Below, piece after piece: positions 8,976 to 18,517 of a stretch of DNA of 64,000 bases. Each line of letters begins with the position of its first letter. Position 1 is the stretch's first letter. Source of the stretch: an uncultured Porphyromonadaceae bacterium (lineage in GTDB: Bacteria; Bacteroidota; Bacteroidia; Bacteroidales; Muribaculaceae). Location of the stretch: NCBI GenBank assembly GCA_900540205.1, contig UQER01000018.1, forward strand, positions 1-64,000, written 5' to 3'. A program made the translations under genes and the position numbers. Under the pieces are notes generated by a model. It was not told the DNA's origin and ran no database searches. It was given only the letters and a program-made list of their open reading frames with translations.

Positions 8976-10454
8976 ATGAACAGATTTTTCAACACTATGA
9001 TAACCGCGGCCCTGCTCCTCACCGCCACTACAGCACGCGGTGAGGTGCTGAGCCTCACCCTCGAGCAGGCCATCGACCGCGCACGCCTCCACAGCGTGGA
9101 AGCCGCCGTGGCCCTCGACGAACTGAGGCAGGCCTACTGGGAGTACCGCACATTCCGCTCCGACCTCCTGCCCGAAGTGAGCTTCAACGCCACGCTCCCC
9201 TCCTACCGCAAGCAGTACACCTCCTACATGAACGAGGAGGGCTCCTATTCGTTTGTCCGCAACAACGTTCTGCAGATGAACGGCGAGCTGTCCGTAAGCC
9301 AGAACATCTGGCTCACCGGCGGTACGCTCAGCCTCAATTCGAGCCTCGACTTCATCCGCGACCTTGAAGGGAACGGACAGAACCGCTTCATGTCAATTCC
9401 TGTGGCCCTGACGCTCGACCAGCCCATTTTCGGCGTGAACCGCATAAAATGGAACCGGCGCATAGAGCCTGAACGCTACGCCGAGGCCAAGGCGGCATTC
9501 CTGAGTGCCACCGAAAACGTAGCGCTCACTGCCATCAACAACTATTTCAACCTCGTCATGGCCCGCGAGAATCTCGGCATCGCCCGGCAGAATCTCGAAA
9601 ACGCATCGAAACTCTACGACGTGGCGAAAGTGAAGCGGCAGATGGGGCAGATAAGCGAGAACGACCTCCTGCAGATGGAGTTGAATCTGCTCGACGCGCA
9701 GTCGGAACTCACCGACTCGGAGAGCGCCTTGAAAAGCGCCATGTTCACCCTCCGCTCGTTTCTTGATTACGGGGAAAATGTGGAACTGCTCACATCGGTT
9801 CCCGATGCCGTACCGGAGGTGGACATAACCTATGCCGACGCCCTCGACCGCGCCCTGGCCAACAACAAGTTCGCCAAGAATCTGCGCCGCCGGCAGCTCG
9901 AGGCCGATTATGCCGTGGCACAGGCCAAAGGCGACCTGCGCGAAATCCGCCTGTTCGCCCAGGTGGGCTACACCGGCACAGCTGCTGAATTCCAGAACAG
10001 CTACCGCGGCCTGCGCGACAATCAGGTGGTGGAAATCGGGGTGAAAATTCCTCTGCTCGACTGGGGAAAACGCCGGGGCAAGGTGAAAGTGGCCGAAAGC
10101 AACCGCCGCGTGGTGGAGAGCCGCCTGCGTCAGGAGAACATGAACTTCAATCAGGACCTTTTCCTGCTTGTGGAGCGGTTCAGCAACCAGCAGCGGCAGC
10201 TCGACATAGCCATGCGCGCCGACACCATAGCCCTCCGGCGATATGACACGAACGTTGAGACCTTCATGATAGGGCGCATCTCCACCCTCGACCTCAACGA
10301 CTCGCAGCTTAAAAAGGACCAGGCGCGGCAGAACCTCGTGAACCAGCTCTACCAGTATTGGCACTATTACTACCAGCTCCGGTCGCTCACTCTCTGGGAC
10401 TATGCGCGCCACACCGATCTCAACGCCGATTTCGACCGGCTGCTCCGCAATTAA
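8976..10454 (+). CDS. TolC-family outer membrane efflux protein
   Basis: 492 aa. A signal peptide (FFNTMITAALLLTATTARG) is followed by the two internal repeats of outer membrane efflux proteins: first LTLEQAIDRARLHSVEAAVAL and VALTAINNYFNLVMARENL, then ITYADALDRALANNKFAKNL and the coiled-coil segments up to about 460. Polar and rich in Asn, Asp and Gln as expected for a trimeric beta-barrel with an alpha tunnel. It completes the tripartite exporter encoded by the four preceding genes and is 47 nt from the second permease. Confidence 0.94.
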   Translation: MNRFFNTMITAALLLTATTARGEVLSLTLEQAIDRARLHSVEAAVALDELRQAYWEYRTFRSDLLPEVSFNATLPSYRKQYTSYMNEEGSYSFVRNNVLQMNGELSVSQNIWLTGGTLSLNSSLDFIRDLEGNGQNRFMSIPVALTLDQPIFGVNRIKWNRRIEPERYAEAKAAFLSATENVALTAINNYFNLVMARENLGIARQNLENASKLYDVAKVKRQMGQISENDLLQMELNLLDAQSELTDSESALKSAMFTLRSFLDYGENVELLTSVPDAVPEVDITYADALDRALANNKFAKNLRRRQLEADYAVAQAKGDLREIRLFAQVGYTGTAAEFQNSYRGLRDNQVVEIGVKIPLLDWGKRRGKVKVAESNRRVVESRLRQENMNFNQDLFLLVERFSNQQRQLDIAMRADTIALRRYDTNVETFMIGRISTLDLNDSQLKKDQARQNLVNQLYQYWHYYYQLRSLTLWDYARHTDLNADFDRLLRN

Positions 10455-10527
10455 GATAATCTGTAAGTAACTGGTCGGATTTATTTTGATGTTTGTTCGA
10501 GTAAAAAATTTTTAGAAGTTTTTTCAT

Positions 10528-10535
10528 TAACTTTG
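10528..10535 (+). promoter_or_regulatory. -7 element before the sigma-54 activator gene
   Basis: TAACTTTG, a perfect Bacteroidetes -7 box, ends only 4 bp before the ATG at 10540. No TTTG lies at the usual 19-21 bp upstream. If used, the message would be leaderless or nearly so, and the regulator could be expressed apart from the efflux genes. Confidence 0.4.
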
Positions 10536-10539
10536 CCAT

Positions 10540-11895
10540 ATGATTCTTATTGTCGACGATAACAAAACCATCAGGCTGTCATTGAGCGTGCTGCTCAAGC
10601 ACGCAGGCTACGAATCCGAGGCCGTGGCATCACCCGACGAGGCGTTGGTGTCCGCCCGCACAAGGCCCGACCTGCAGCTTGCCGTCATCGACATGAATTT
10701 TTCCGACACAACCTCGGGCGAGGAGGGGCTGGAACTGCTTCAGCGCCTCAAGGTACTGCGCCCCGAAGTGCCGGTGATTCTGATAACCGGCTGGGGAAGC
10801 ATCCCGCTTGCCGTGGAGGGGATGCGCCTGGGCGCGTTCGACTTCATCACCAAGCCCTGGCAGAACCGCATGTTTCTCAGCCGTGTGGAAACCGCATTGC
10901 AGCTCGCAGGCACAACGACATCGGCGCCGGAGACCGAAGGATTCAACCGCGTGGACATAGTGGGCAACGACCCCGCGCTCGACTCGATGCTCCGCACGGC
11001 GGCTCGTGTGGCGGCATCCGACGCCCCGGTACTCATCCTTGGGGAGAACGGAACCGGGAAGGAGCTTGTGGCACGCGCCATCCACCGCAACTCGCGGCGC
11101 GCATCCGGGCCGTTCGTCATGGTGAACCTCGGGGGCATCTCCCGGTCGCTCTTCGAAAGCGAGATGTTCGGCCATGTGAAAGGAGCCTTCACCGGCGCCG
11201 TGGCCGACCGCATAGGGCGCTTCGAGATGGCCGACAAAGGCACCATCTTCCTTGATGAAATAGGCGACCTCGACCCCACAAGCCAGGTGAAACTGCTGCG
11301 CGTGCTGCAGCAGCACACATTCGAACGGCTCGGCGACTCTAAAACGCGCACAAGCGATTTCCGCATAATCGCGGCCACCAACGCCGACCTCGGCGCCAAG
11401 GTGGCGGAAGGCACGTTCCGCGAGGACCTTCTCTACCGCATCAACCTCATCACGCTGCATCTCCCTCCGCTGCGCAAACGTCCCGCCGACATCGAGCCGC
11501 TTGCCCGGCATTTCATCGCAGGTTATGCAGCTCAGTGCAACCGCACCGCCCCCACACTCTCGCCAGACGCCGTGGCATTCCTGCAGTCGCAGCCCTTCCC
11601 CGGCAATGTGCGTCAGCTCAGGAACCTTGTGGAACGCACGCTGCTCATCTCCACTTCCAGCCGCCTCACCACCGAGGATTTCCGCACCGCCATAGCGCTC
11701 GGTTCGGAGCAGCCGGAAGGCTCTCCCGCCACAAGCGACACCGCGTCCACAGCCCCCGTCAAACTCGAGGCTTCCGAAAAAGCGGCCATCGCCGCCGCAC
11801 TGCGTAAAGTGGACGGCAACGTGACCCATGCGGCCGCACTGTTAGGCATCACCCGTCAGGCGCTCTACCGCAAAATCAAAAAACACAATCTCTAA
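10540..11895 (+). CDS. NtrC-family sigma-54-dependent response regulator
   Basis: 451 aa in three parts. The receiver (1-120) has acidic pair D6/D7, phospho-acceptor D51 and K105. The AAA+ domain (~138-365) has Walker A GENGTGKE at 168-175, the sigma-54-contacting GAFTGA at 215-220 and Walker B TIFLDEIGDL near 235. A Fis-type helix-turn-helix sits at the C-terminus (NVTHAAALLGITRQALYRKI). It should activate sigma-54 promoters upon phosphorylation by the kinase encoded 24 nt downstream. The efflux operon just upstream, with its -24/-12-like site at 4266, is the obvious target (inference). Confidence 0.95.
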   Translation: MILIVDDNKTIRLSLSVLLKHAGYESEAVASPDEALVSARTRPDLQLAVIDMNFSDTTSGEEGLELLQRLKVLRPEVPVILITGWGSIPLAVEGMRLGAFDFITKPWQNRMFLSRVETALQLAGTTTSAPETEGFNRVDIVGNDPALDSMLRTAARVAASDAPVLILGENGTGKELVARAIHRNSRRASGPFVMVNLGGISRSLFESEMFGHVKGAFTGAVADRIGRFEMADKGTIFLDEIGDLDPTSQVKLLRVLQQHTFERLGDSKTRTSDFRIIAATNADLGAKVAEGTFREDLLYRINLITLHLPPLRKRPADIEPLARHFIAGYAAQCNRTAPTLSPDAVAFLQSQPFPGNVRQLRNLVERTLLISTSSRLTTEDFRTAIALGSEQPEGSPATSDTASTAPVKLEASEKAAIAAALRKVDGNVTHAAALLGITRQALYRKIKKHNL

Positions 11896-11919
11896 CCCTC
11901 CACCTCACCGTTTACACCC

Positions 11920-13257
11920 ATGAGCCGGTCGTTTCTGCTTTGGATAGTCGTGACACTCCTGACAATAGGGATGCTCGCCGCACCGCATCTGTGGCCCGAC
12001 GCGCCCCAATGGCTCGGCTACGCCATGGGGGGCGCCACTCTCGTGGCTCTCGGCCTGATGTACATCGCGGTAATCAAACCGGTATCCACCGTAATCCGCG
12101 GCATGGACCTGCTTAAAGGTCAGGATTTCAGCAGCCGCCTCGCTCCGGTGGGACAGGTGGACGCCGACAATCTGGTGAAACTCTTCAACAGCCTCATGGA
12201 GCAACTGCGCTCCGAACGCCTGCGCCAGCATGAGCAGAACTCGTTTCTCAGCCTGCTCATCGATGCATCGCCCATGGGAGTGGTGATTTTCGATTTCGAC
12301 AAACGCATAACCCGCCTCAACGCCGCGGCCTGCACGCTGATGGGTGTTACCGCCGCCGATGCACACCGTGCCACGCTTGCATCGCTTCAGGGGCAGGTAG
12401 CCGCCTGCGCCGCAGCACTGAACGCCGGCGAGACCGAAACGGTCAATCTCAACCATTCGGGAGGAGGGATTCTGCGCCTGTCACGCCTGTGGTTCATGGA
12501 GATGGGATTCCGCCGCGAATTCCTGCTCATCGAAAACCTCTCCGACGAAGTGCGCAAAGCCGAGAAAGCCACATTCTCCAAAATGGTGCGCCTCATGGCC
12601 CACGAGGTGAACAACACCATGGGCGGCATACATTCGGCGCTCGAAACGCTGATGCTGCTGCACAGCGACGACACCGACGGCATCGCCGAACTGATCGGCA
12701 GCTGCTCGGAGCGTTGCGACGCCCTCAGCGGCTTCATAACTGCCTATGCCGATGTGGTGAAAATTCCGGAAGCCCGACTGCTGAAAACCAATCTCAACGA
12801 ACTGATGCAGCAGCGATTCACATTCCTTGAATCGGTGGCCCGGTCGGCAACCGGTAAAAGCCTGCGTCTCACCCTGAATCCATCTGAGAAGGAGGTCTTT
12901 GCTCCGGTCGATGCCATCCTAATGGAACAGGTGCTTGTCAACATCATAAAGAACGCCGCCGAAAGCATAGCCGAAAGTCCACGGAAGGAATGCGGAGAAA
13001 TCGGCATACAGATTACCGCCAATCCGGCCACCATCTCAATCACCGACAACGGATGCGGCCTTACCCTGGCAAGCGAACAGCACCTCTTCACACCGTTCCA
13101 CACCACCAAGCCCCACGGACAGGGCCTCGGCCTGATGTGCATAGCCGACATCCTCGAAAAACACGGCTGCTCCTACTCCCTTACATCTACATCCCGTCCG
13201 GCCCCCGTTCCCGGCGCCACCTTCACCATCACCTTCCCCACTCCCCCGCGTGCCTGA
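11920..13257 (+). CDS. Sensor histidine kinase (NtrB-like partner of the sigma-54 activator)
   Basis: 445 aa. Two N-terminal membrane helices (about 5-22 and 33-53) have almost no periplasmic loop, so the signal is likely sensed within the membrane or cytoplasm. A HAMP-like stretch is followed by a PAS domain (~105-205, FLSLLIDASPMGVVIFDFD), the H-box LMAHEVNNTMGG with H228, the N-box LVNIIKNAAESI, G1 ITDNGCGL and G2 GQGLGLMCIADIL. The HEVNN form of the H-box resembles NtrB-type kinases. It is co-transcribed with its response regulator. Confidence 0.94.
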   Translation: MSRSFLLWIVVTLLTIGMLAAPHLWPDAPQWLGYAMGGATLVALGLMYIAVIKPVSTVIRGMDLLKGQDFSSRLAPVGQVDADNLVKLFNSLMEQLRSERLRQHEQNSFLSLLIDASPMGVVIFDFDKRITRLNAAACTLMGVTAADAHRATLASLQGQVAACAAALNAGETETVNLNHSGGGILRLSRLWFMEMGFRREFLLIENLSDEVRKAEKATFSKMVRLMAHEVNNTMGGIHSALETLMLLHSDDTDGIAELIGSCSERCDALSGFITAYADVVKIPEARLLKTNLNELMQQRFTFLESVARSATGKSLRLTLNPSEKEVFAPVDAILMEQVLVNIIKNAAESIAESPRKECGEIGIQITANPATISITDNGCGLTLASEQHLFTPFHTTKPHGQGLGLMCIADILEKHGCSYSLTSTSRPAPVPGATFTITFPTPPRA

Positions 13258-13694
13258 TACCGGCGTTCCACATTCATCCCCTCTCCGCTGTCAGAAAAAG
13301 TTATATTTTCAAAAAATAATTCTTCAGAAATATAATTTTGAAGAACTCTCGATTCACGGCCATTTCGGTTTTAACACAAATTAAGGAGAAGTGTGCATAA
13401 ACTTAATCTTTGCAGTTATTTTTGCGGTTAAAAAATCTTTATCTAACTTGCAGCCGTTTTAGAGTAGTAATTCAACACTTTCAACGCTCAACGTAAAAGA
13501 TTCTGATAACGTTCAACGCTAAGGTTCCAATATTACAAGTACATATCCGGGGGAGAGGGAAAAATAAACATATTCATACAAGAGACTGATATTTCAGGGA
13601 AAGGGAAACTCATTCAACAATCGGCGGCGCACCGGCATGAATCCGGCATGGCCGCTTAAACTGAGGTTTGTAACTTTATTATTTGCATTGGCTT
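13258..13694. other. Intergenic region with a weak promoter candidate
   Basis: 437 bp without a gene, AT-rich. After the kinase stop there are short dyads (TTATATTT/AAATATAA and TTCTTC/GAAGAA, about 13301-13344) that may end transcription. A promoter-like pair, TTTG (13421-13424), 19 bp, TAACTTGC (13444-13451), could drive the acyl-CoA synthetase gene with a long leader of ~240 nt. A second -7-like box TAACTTTA (13671-13678) lies close to the start codon. Nothing else recognised. Confidence 0.4.
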
Positions 13695-15428
13695 ATGATT
13701 GAAAGATTTCTTGACCGGACGGAATTTACCGGCTATGAGGATTTTTGCAAGGGTTTCCATGTGAACGTGCCGGACCGCTTCAATTTCGGATACGATGTTG
13801 TGGACGCATGGGCGGCGGAAGAGCCGCAACGCGAAGCTCTGCTGTGGACCGACGACAAGGGTGCCGAACGCCGTTTCACGTTCGGCGAACTCAAGGAACT
13901 GACCGACAGCACCGCATCGTGGTTCCAGAGTCTCGGCATAGGCCGCGGCGACAGGGTGATGCTCATGCTCAAACGCCACTACCAGTTCTGGCTCGCCATA
14001 GTGGCGCTACACAAACTCGGCGCCATAGCCATCCCGGCCACACATCTGCTCACCGCCGAGGATATAGAATACCGCTGCAACCGCGCACACATCCGCATGA
14101 TCGTGGCTGCCGGAGACCCGGTTATAACCGGACATATCAACGAAGCCATGCCGCGATGCAAATCGGTGGAATGGCTTGTAAGCACCGGGCCTGATGTGCC
14201 CGAAGGATGGCTCGATTTCAACACAGGAATAGCGGCCGCACCCCCGTTCGTCCGCCCGGAAGTGGCCAACGAGAACACCGACGTGATGCTGCTTTATTTC
14301 ACGTCGGGCACATCGGGCGAACCGAAAATGGTGGCTCACGATTTCACCTATCCCCTCGGCCACATTGTCACCGCATCCTACTGGCATAACCTCCGGCCGG
14401 GCGACCTCCATCTCACCCTGGCCGACACAGGGTGGGGAAAAGCCGTTTGGGGCAAACTCTATGGCCAATGGCTGGCGGGAGCCGAGGTGTTCGTCTACGA
14501 CTTCGACCACTTCAATCCCGCCGACCTGCTCGACATGATGGAGCGCTACCACATCAATTCGTTCTGCGCGCCGCCCACGGTGTTCCGCTTCCTCATCCGC
14601 GAGAATGTGAAGGGGCACGACCTCTCGGCCCTGCGCTATTGCACCATAGCAGGCGAGGCTCTGAACCCGAGCGTGTTCAACAAATGGAAGGAACTGACAG
14701 GAATCTCGCTCATGGAGGGATTCGGGCAGACGGAAACCACCCTGACAGTGGGCAATTTCCCAGGCATGACACCGAAACCCGGCTCCATGGGAAAACCTAA
14801 CCCGCAGTACGACACCTACATCGCGCGCCCCGACGGCACCCCCTGCGCTCCCGATGAAAAGGGGGAAATCTGCATCCGCGTGCCGGAAGGGAAGCATCAG
14901 TTAGGACTATTCAAGGAGTATCTTGACGACGAGGAGCTGACACACGCCGCATGGCACGACGGGGTGTACCACACAGGCGATGTGGCCTGGGCAGACCAGG
15001 ACGGATATTACTGGTTTGTGGGGCGTAAGGACGATGTGATAAAATCCTCCGGCTACCGCATCGGCCCGTTCGAGGTGGAAAGCGCCTGCCTCACCCATCC
15101 TGCCGTTGTGGAATGCGCCATAACGGCGGTTCCCGACGAAGTGCGCGGACAGGTGGTGAAAGCCACCATAGTGCTTGCAGCCGATTATGTGAAGAAAGCC
15201 GGCCCGGAACTGGTGAAGGAGATTCAGAACCACGTGAAACGCGTCACGGCTCCATACAAATATCCGCGCGTGGTGGAATTCGTGACCGAACTTCCCAAGA
15301 CCATCTCCGGAAAGATTCGCCGCGTGGCCATCCGTGCCACCGATGCCGCCAACGCCGCAGCGAAGGCCGTGCGCAAAAAGACAGAACGCCGCCGGGGCGG
15401 GAATGCCGCCATCAGCGGCGCAGTTTGA
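13695..15428 (+). CDS. AMP-dependent acyl-CoA synthetase (acetyl/medium-chain type)
   Basis: 577 aa member of the ANL adenylating family, forming acyl-CoA from a carboxylate, ATP and CoA through an acyl-AMP. The P-loop-like TSGTSGEPK is near 205, the A5 motif is LMEGFGQTETT, A7 is YHTGDVAWADQDG, A8 is GRKDDVIKSSGYRIGPFEVE, and the C-terminal catalytic lysine lies in PKTISGKIRR. The architecture resembles medium-chain (ACSM-like) synthetases more than classic Acs. ATG 13695 is chosen over a TTG four codons earlier. The 3' end overlaps the convergent BspA-like gene by 17 bp. Substrate chain length is not decided by the sequence. Confidence 0.9.
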   Translation: MIERFLDRTEFTGYEDFCKGFHVNVPDRFNFGYDVVDAWAAEEPQREALLWTDDKGAERRFTFGELKELTDSTASWFQSLGIGRGDRVMLMLKRHYQFWLAIVALHKLGAIAIPATHLLTAEDIEYRCNRAHIRMIVAAGDPVITGHINEAMPRCKSVEWLVSTGPDVPEGWLDFNTGIAAAPPFVRPEVANENTDVMLLYFTSGTSGEPKMVAHDFTYPLGHIVTASYWHNLRPGDLHLTLADTGWGKAVWGKLYGQWLAGAEVFVYDFDHFNPADLLDMMERYHINSFCAPPTVFRFLIRENVKGHDLSALRYCTIAGEALNPSVFNKWKELTGISLMEGFGQTETTLTVGNFPGMTPKPGSMGKPNPQYDTYIARPDGTPCAPDEKGEICIRVPEGKHQLGLFKEYLDDEELTHAAWHDGVYHTGDVAWADQDGYYWFVGRKDDVIKSSGYRIGPFEVESACLTHPAVVECAITAVPDEVRGQVVKATIVLAADYVKKAGPELVKEIQNHVKRVTAPYKYPRVVEFVTELPKTISGKIRRVAIRATDAANAAAKAVRKKTERRRGGNAAISGAV

Positions 15429-16914
15429 ACACAGCCGAGGTTCCGTCGGCCATTCCGACAGAGACGAGCATCACGCTCCCTCCCCATGCCGAAGTTTCGA
15501 CGGTCAGGTGAAAATCAGTACCCTGCACGGGGAAGGTGAACCGGCGTCCGGCCACATCGAAAACATTCACCGCGGCTATCTTCTGCGGCGACTCGATGTT
15601 AAGCACCGTCCCCTCGAACCATACTTTCACGCCTGCATCGCCCGGTGCGGGCGTTTGTGTCCCGTCTATACCGGATGTTTCGGAAGTGATGTTGAAATCG
15701 CGCCACTGGTCGGCGGAGCTGAAGGCATCGAACAGCTCGGGCGTCACTTTCAGGACGGCGTCGGCCACATCCACACCATCCCACACCCCGGCTCCAAGCA
15801 GAGGAACCGACACCGGAGCTGTGGCATCAATCTCTTTGAGCGACACCCATCCCGACATAGCTCCCCGACCGATATTCTCAAGAGTGGCCGGAAGGATGAG
15901 TGTGCTTATATCCGTCCAGCCTGACATGGCGTAATCGCCAATGTGAGTGACAGATGTATTGGAAATAACTTCGGGCGACACGGTGGCTGTTCCGGTCAAA
16001 GCATAATCGGGCAGGGTGGTCACACCTTCGGGCAGTGGCGGAATGGGGGTCTGCGAATCATTGTAGAACGCACCGCGGCCAAGCGATACGAGCCCTGCGG
16101 GAAACTTCACTTCGGTCAGACCGGAGCAATTGATGAACGCCCATTCGCCGATGGTCACTTCACCCGTGCATCCTTCGGCATCAAATGTGGCAAGCGCGGA
16201 ATTTGCAAAGGCCCTGTCGCCCACGGTGGCGAGCGACGCAGGGAGCGTCACGGCAGCCAACGACGTGCAGCCGTTGAACGCATCGTTGCCGATAACGGCC
16301 AGCCCTTCCGGCAATGCCACCGACTTCAAGGCCATGCAGTGGGAGAAAGCTCCGTCGGGCAGTTCCTTTATGGTGCCGGCAAACGATACCGATTCAAGTT
16401 CACCGCAATCGGCAAAAGCCTGCGGTCCGATGGTTTTCGCCGAAGCCGGAATCTCTACCGAGGTCAACCCGTCGCAACCTGCAAAGGCTGAACGCCCGAT
16501 GGATTCGAGCGACGCCGGCAGACTGACCGATTCAACCGACGTGGTGGCCAAAGCGCCGTCGGCAATGCCGACAAGCCCTGCGGGAAGCGCCACATGACTG
16601 AGCGAGGGGAGCATCAGCGCGCCTTCGGGCAGAACGGCCGCCTCGGCAACCGTGCGACCTGTGAAAGTAGGTTCCCCGCTGTAAGCCACAATCTCCACGT
16701 CCGAAAGATCGAGCGAACGCAACGCGGTCAAACCTGAACGGATATAGTCGAAATCGCGCACATCCATCGAGCCAGTAACCGTGAGGTCGGTTGTGGCGGC
16801 ATCCGTGACCGATGTGTGTAGATTGCCGGGAGTGGACTCAACCGTCAGCGCGCCACACAGCGGCGCCACAGCAGAGAATAAAACGGATATGATAATCGAA
16901 CCTGTTCTTGTCAT
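15412..16914 (-). CDS. Secreted BspA-like leucine-rich-repeat protein (LRR_5)
   Basis: 500 aa. An N-terminal signal peptide (SIIISVLFSAVAPLCGAL) precedes repeated LRR_5 units of ~23 residues of the form SVxIPAS-xxIGxxAFxxCxxL from ~115 to ~370, e.g. LESIGRSAFAGCDGLTSVEI. A C-terminal ~70-residue beta domain (VKVWFEGTVLNIESP, VNVFDVAGR, ... VFKLRR) resembles type IX secretion sorting domains or their derivatives. Proteins of this class are surface or secreted adhesins in oral and gut Bacteroidales. It converges on the acyl-CoA synthetase gene (17-bp overlap) and diverges from the beta-helix lipoprotein gene. Ligand unknown. Confidence 0.88.
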   Translation of the reverse strand: MTRTGSIIISVLFSAVAPLCGALTVESTPGNLHTSVTDAATTDLTVTGSMDVRDFDYIRSGLTALRSLDLSDVEIVAYSGEPTFTGRTVAEAAVLPEGALMLPSLSHVALPAGLVGIADGALATTSVESVSLPASLESIGRSAFAGCDGLTSVEIPASAKTIGPQAFADCGELESVSFAGTIKELPDGAFSHCMALKSVALPEGLAVIGNDAFNGCTSLAAVTLPASLATVGDRAFANSALATFDAEGCTGEVTIGEWAFINCSGLTEVKFPAGLVSLGRGAFYNDSQTPIPPLPEGVTTLPDYALTGTATVSPEVISNTSVTHIGDYAMSGWTDISTLILPATLENIGRGAMSGWVSLKEIDATAPVSVPLLGAGVWDGVDVADAVLKVTPELFDAFSSADQWRDFNITSETSGIDGTQTPAPGDAGVKVWFEGTVLNIESPQKIAAVNVFDVAGRRFTFPVQGTDFHLTVETSAWGGSVMLVSVGMADGTSAVFKLRR

Positions 16915-17056
16915 TGCCTGAATATGAACCGGGGGTTCCGGATTTTTATTCGTTAAACGCTCCCGGAGGTCAAATTATTGCCAATAACCGTTTTGAAAAC
17001 TTGCGGTGCACCCGCCACATGCAATATTCCCGCCCTGAAAGCGTTATTTATTCACT

Positions 17057-18514
17057 ATGAATAGAATCTCTCTGAAAACATATAGATTTCTCTGGCTCGC
17101 GGGCGTGATTGTGTGCGCGTTGCTCACCTCGTGCATCAACGACGACATAAGTACCTCGGCCTCCGACCAGCCCACGTTCTCCACCGACACCGTGCGGTTC
17201 GGCACACTTTTCACCGAATCGCCGTCGCCCACACAACGTTTCAAGGTGTTCAATGCCCACGACAAGGGGATGAACATCAGCCGCATAGCATTCGCCGACG
17301 ACCCGACTGGGATTTTCCGCCTGAACGTTGACGGCATCAGCGGCAAGGAGTTCAACAACATCGAAATCCGCGAAAACGACTCTATCTTCATCTTTGTGGA
17401 AGCCACGCTCCCCGAAAACGGACGCAACATTCCGGTGGATGTGGTGGCGCACATCGAATTCCAGACCAAGGGCGTGACACAGCGCCTCCCCGTAAAGGCC
17501 TGGGGACGCGACTGCATACGTCTTGACAAGGAAACCATTTTCGACACCGACGCCACCCTGTCGGCCGACAAGCCATATCTTGTGGCCGGTTCAATCACCG
17601 TGGGCGAAGGCGCCACCCTCACCATCGCCGAGGGTGCGGAACTTTATTTCCACGACGACGCCTACATGGAGATCCACGGCTCGCTGCGTGTAAACGGATC
17701 GGCCGAAAAACCTGTGACAATGACAGGCGACCGCTTCGGCTTCGTGGCAGCCACCATCCCCTACGAACTCATGTCGGGACAATGGCGCGGCATCAGATTC
17801 GCGCCCGAATCAACCGGCAATCTCATCAGCCACGCCTCGATTCGCAATTCGGCCGAAGGGATTGTGCTCGACCATGTGCCGTATACCGACGAGACCCCCT
17901 CGCTCACCCTGATCAACTCACAGGTGCGCAACACCCAGAACTATGTGCTTCACGCCATCCACAGCAGTGTGGTGGCCGCCGGATGCGAATTTACCGATGC
18001 CTCCAGCGGCGTGGTGCGTCTGGAAGGGGGTACTCACAATTTCAACCACTGCACATTTGCCAACTACTATCTGTTCACGGCTCTCGGAGGCCCTGCGGTG
18101 CAGTTCACTCACCTCAGTGAATCGCTGGACCCAGCCGAAGAGGAGGATGCCACCCTGCCATATCTTTGGGCCATGTTCTCCAACTGCATCATCTACGGCA
18201 ACGGTTCGGAGCTGAGCCACGGCGACCTTGACAACACATCGGTGACACTGCAGCGATGCCTGCTGAAATCGTCGGGAAGCAACGACGAGCATTTCATCGA
18301 CTGCCTCTGGGACACCGACCCGGCATATTACACTGTGCGCGAGCAATATCTGTTTGACTATCGCCTGCGCCCGGAATCGCCCGCAGCCGCGGCCGCCGAC
18401 CCGGCATGGATGTCGCCTCTGACTCCGTCCGACCGTTTCGGCACACCCCGCGACCCCGCAGCACTCTCGCTCGGAGCCTACCAGTTTGTTCAACCCGACC
18501 CACAGCAACCCTGA
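17057..18514 (+). CDS. Lipoprotein with right-handed beta-helix repeats
   Basis: 485 aa. The type II signal peptide ends in lipobox LLTSC with Cys26. An N-terminal ~110-residue beta-sandwich (FGTLFTESPSPTQRFKVFN, FVEATLPENGRNIPVDV) precedes a parallel beta-helix from about 180 onward (NLISHASIRNSAEGIVLDH, YVLHAIHSSVVAAGCEF, HNFNHCTFANYYLF). Such proteins usually bind or modify polysaccharides; no catalytic motif is evident. lpxB begins 3 nt after its stop, so the two are probably one transcript, which hints at a cell-envelope role (inference). Widely present in Bacteroidales as a hypothetical protein; function unknown. Confidence 0.85.
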   Translation: MNRISLKTYRFLWLAGVIVCALLTSCINDDISTSASDQPTFSTDTVRFGTLFTESPSPTQRFKVFNAHDKGMNISRIAFADDPTGIFRLNVDGISGKEFNNIEIRENDSIFIFVEATLPENGRNIPVDVVAHIEFQTKGVTQRLPVKAWGRDCIRLDKETIFDTDATLSADKPYLVAGSITVGEGATLTIAEGAELYFHDDAYMEIHGSLRVNGSAEKPVTMTGDRFGFVAATIPYELMSGQWRGIRFAPESTGNLISHASIRNSAEGIVLDHVPYTDETPSLTLINSQVRNTQNYVLHAIHSSVVAAGCEFTDASSGVVRLEGGTHNFNHCTFANYYLFTALGGPAVQFTHLSESLDPAEEEDATLPYLWAMFSNCIIYGNGSELSHGDLDNTSVTLQRCLLKSSGSNDEHFIDCLWDTDPAYYTVREQYLFDYRLRPESPAAAAADPAWMSPLTPSDRFGTPRDPAALSLGAYQFVQPDPQQP

Positions 18515-18517
18515 CAC

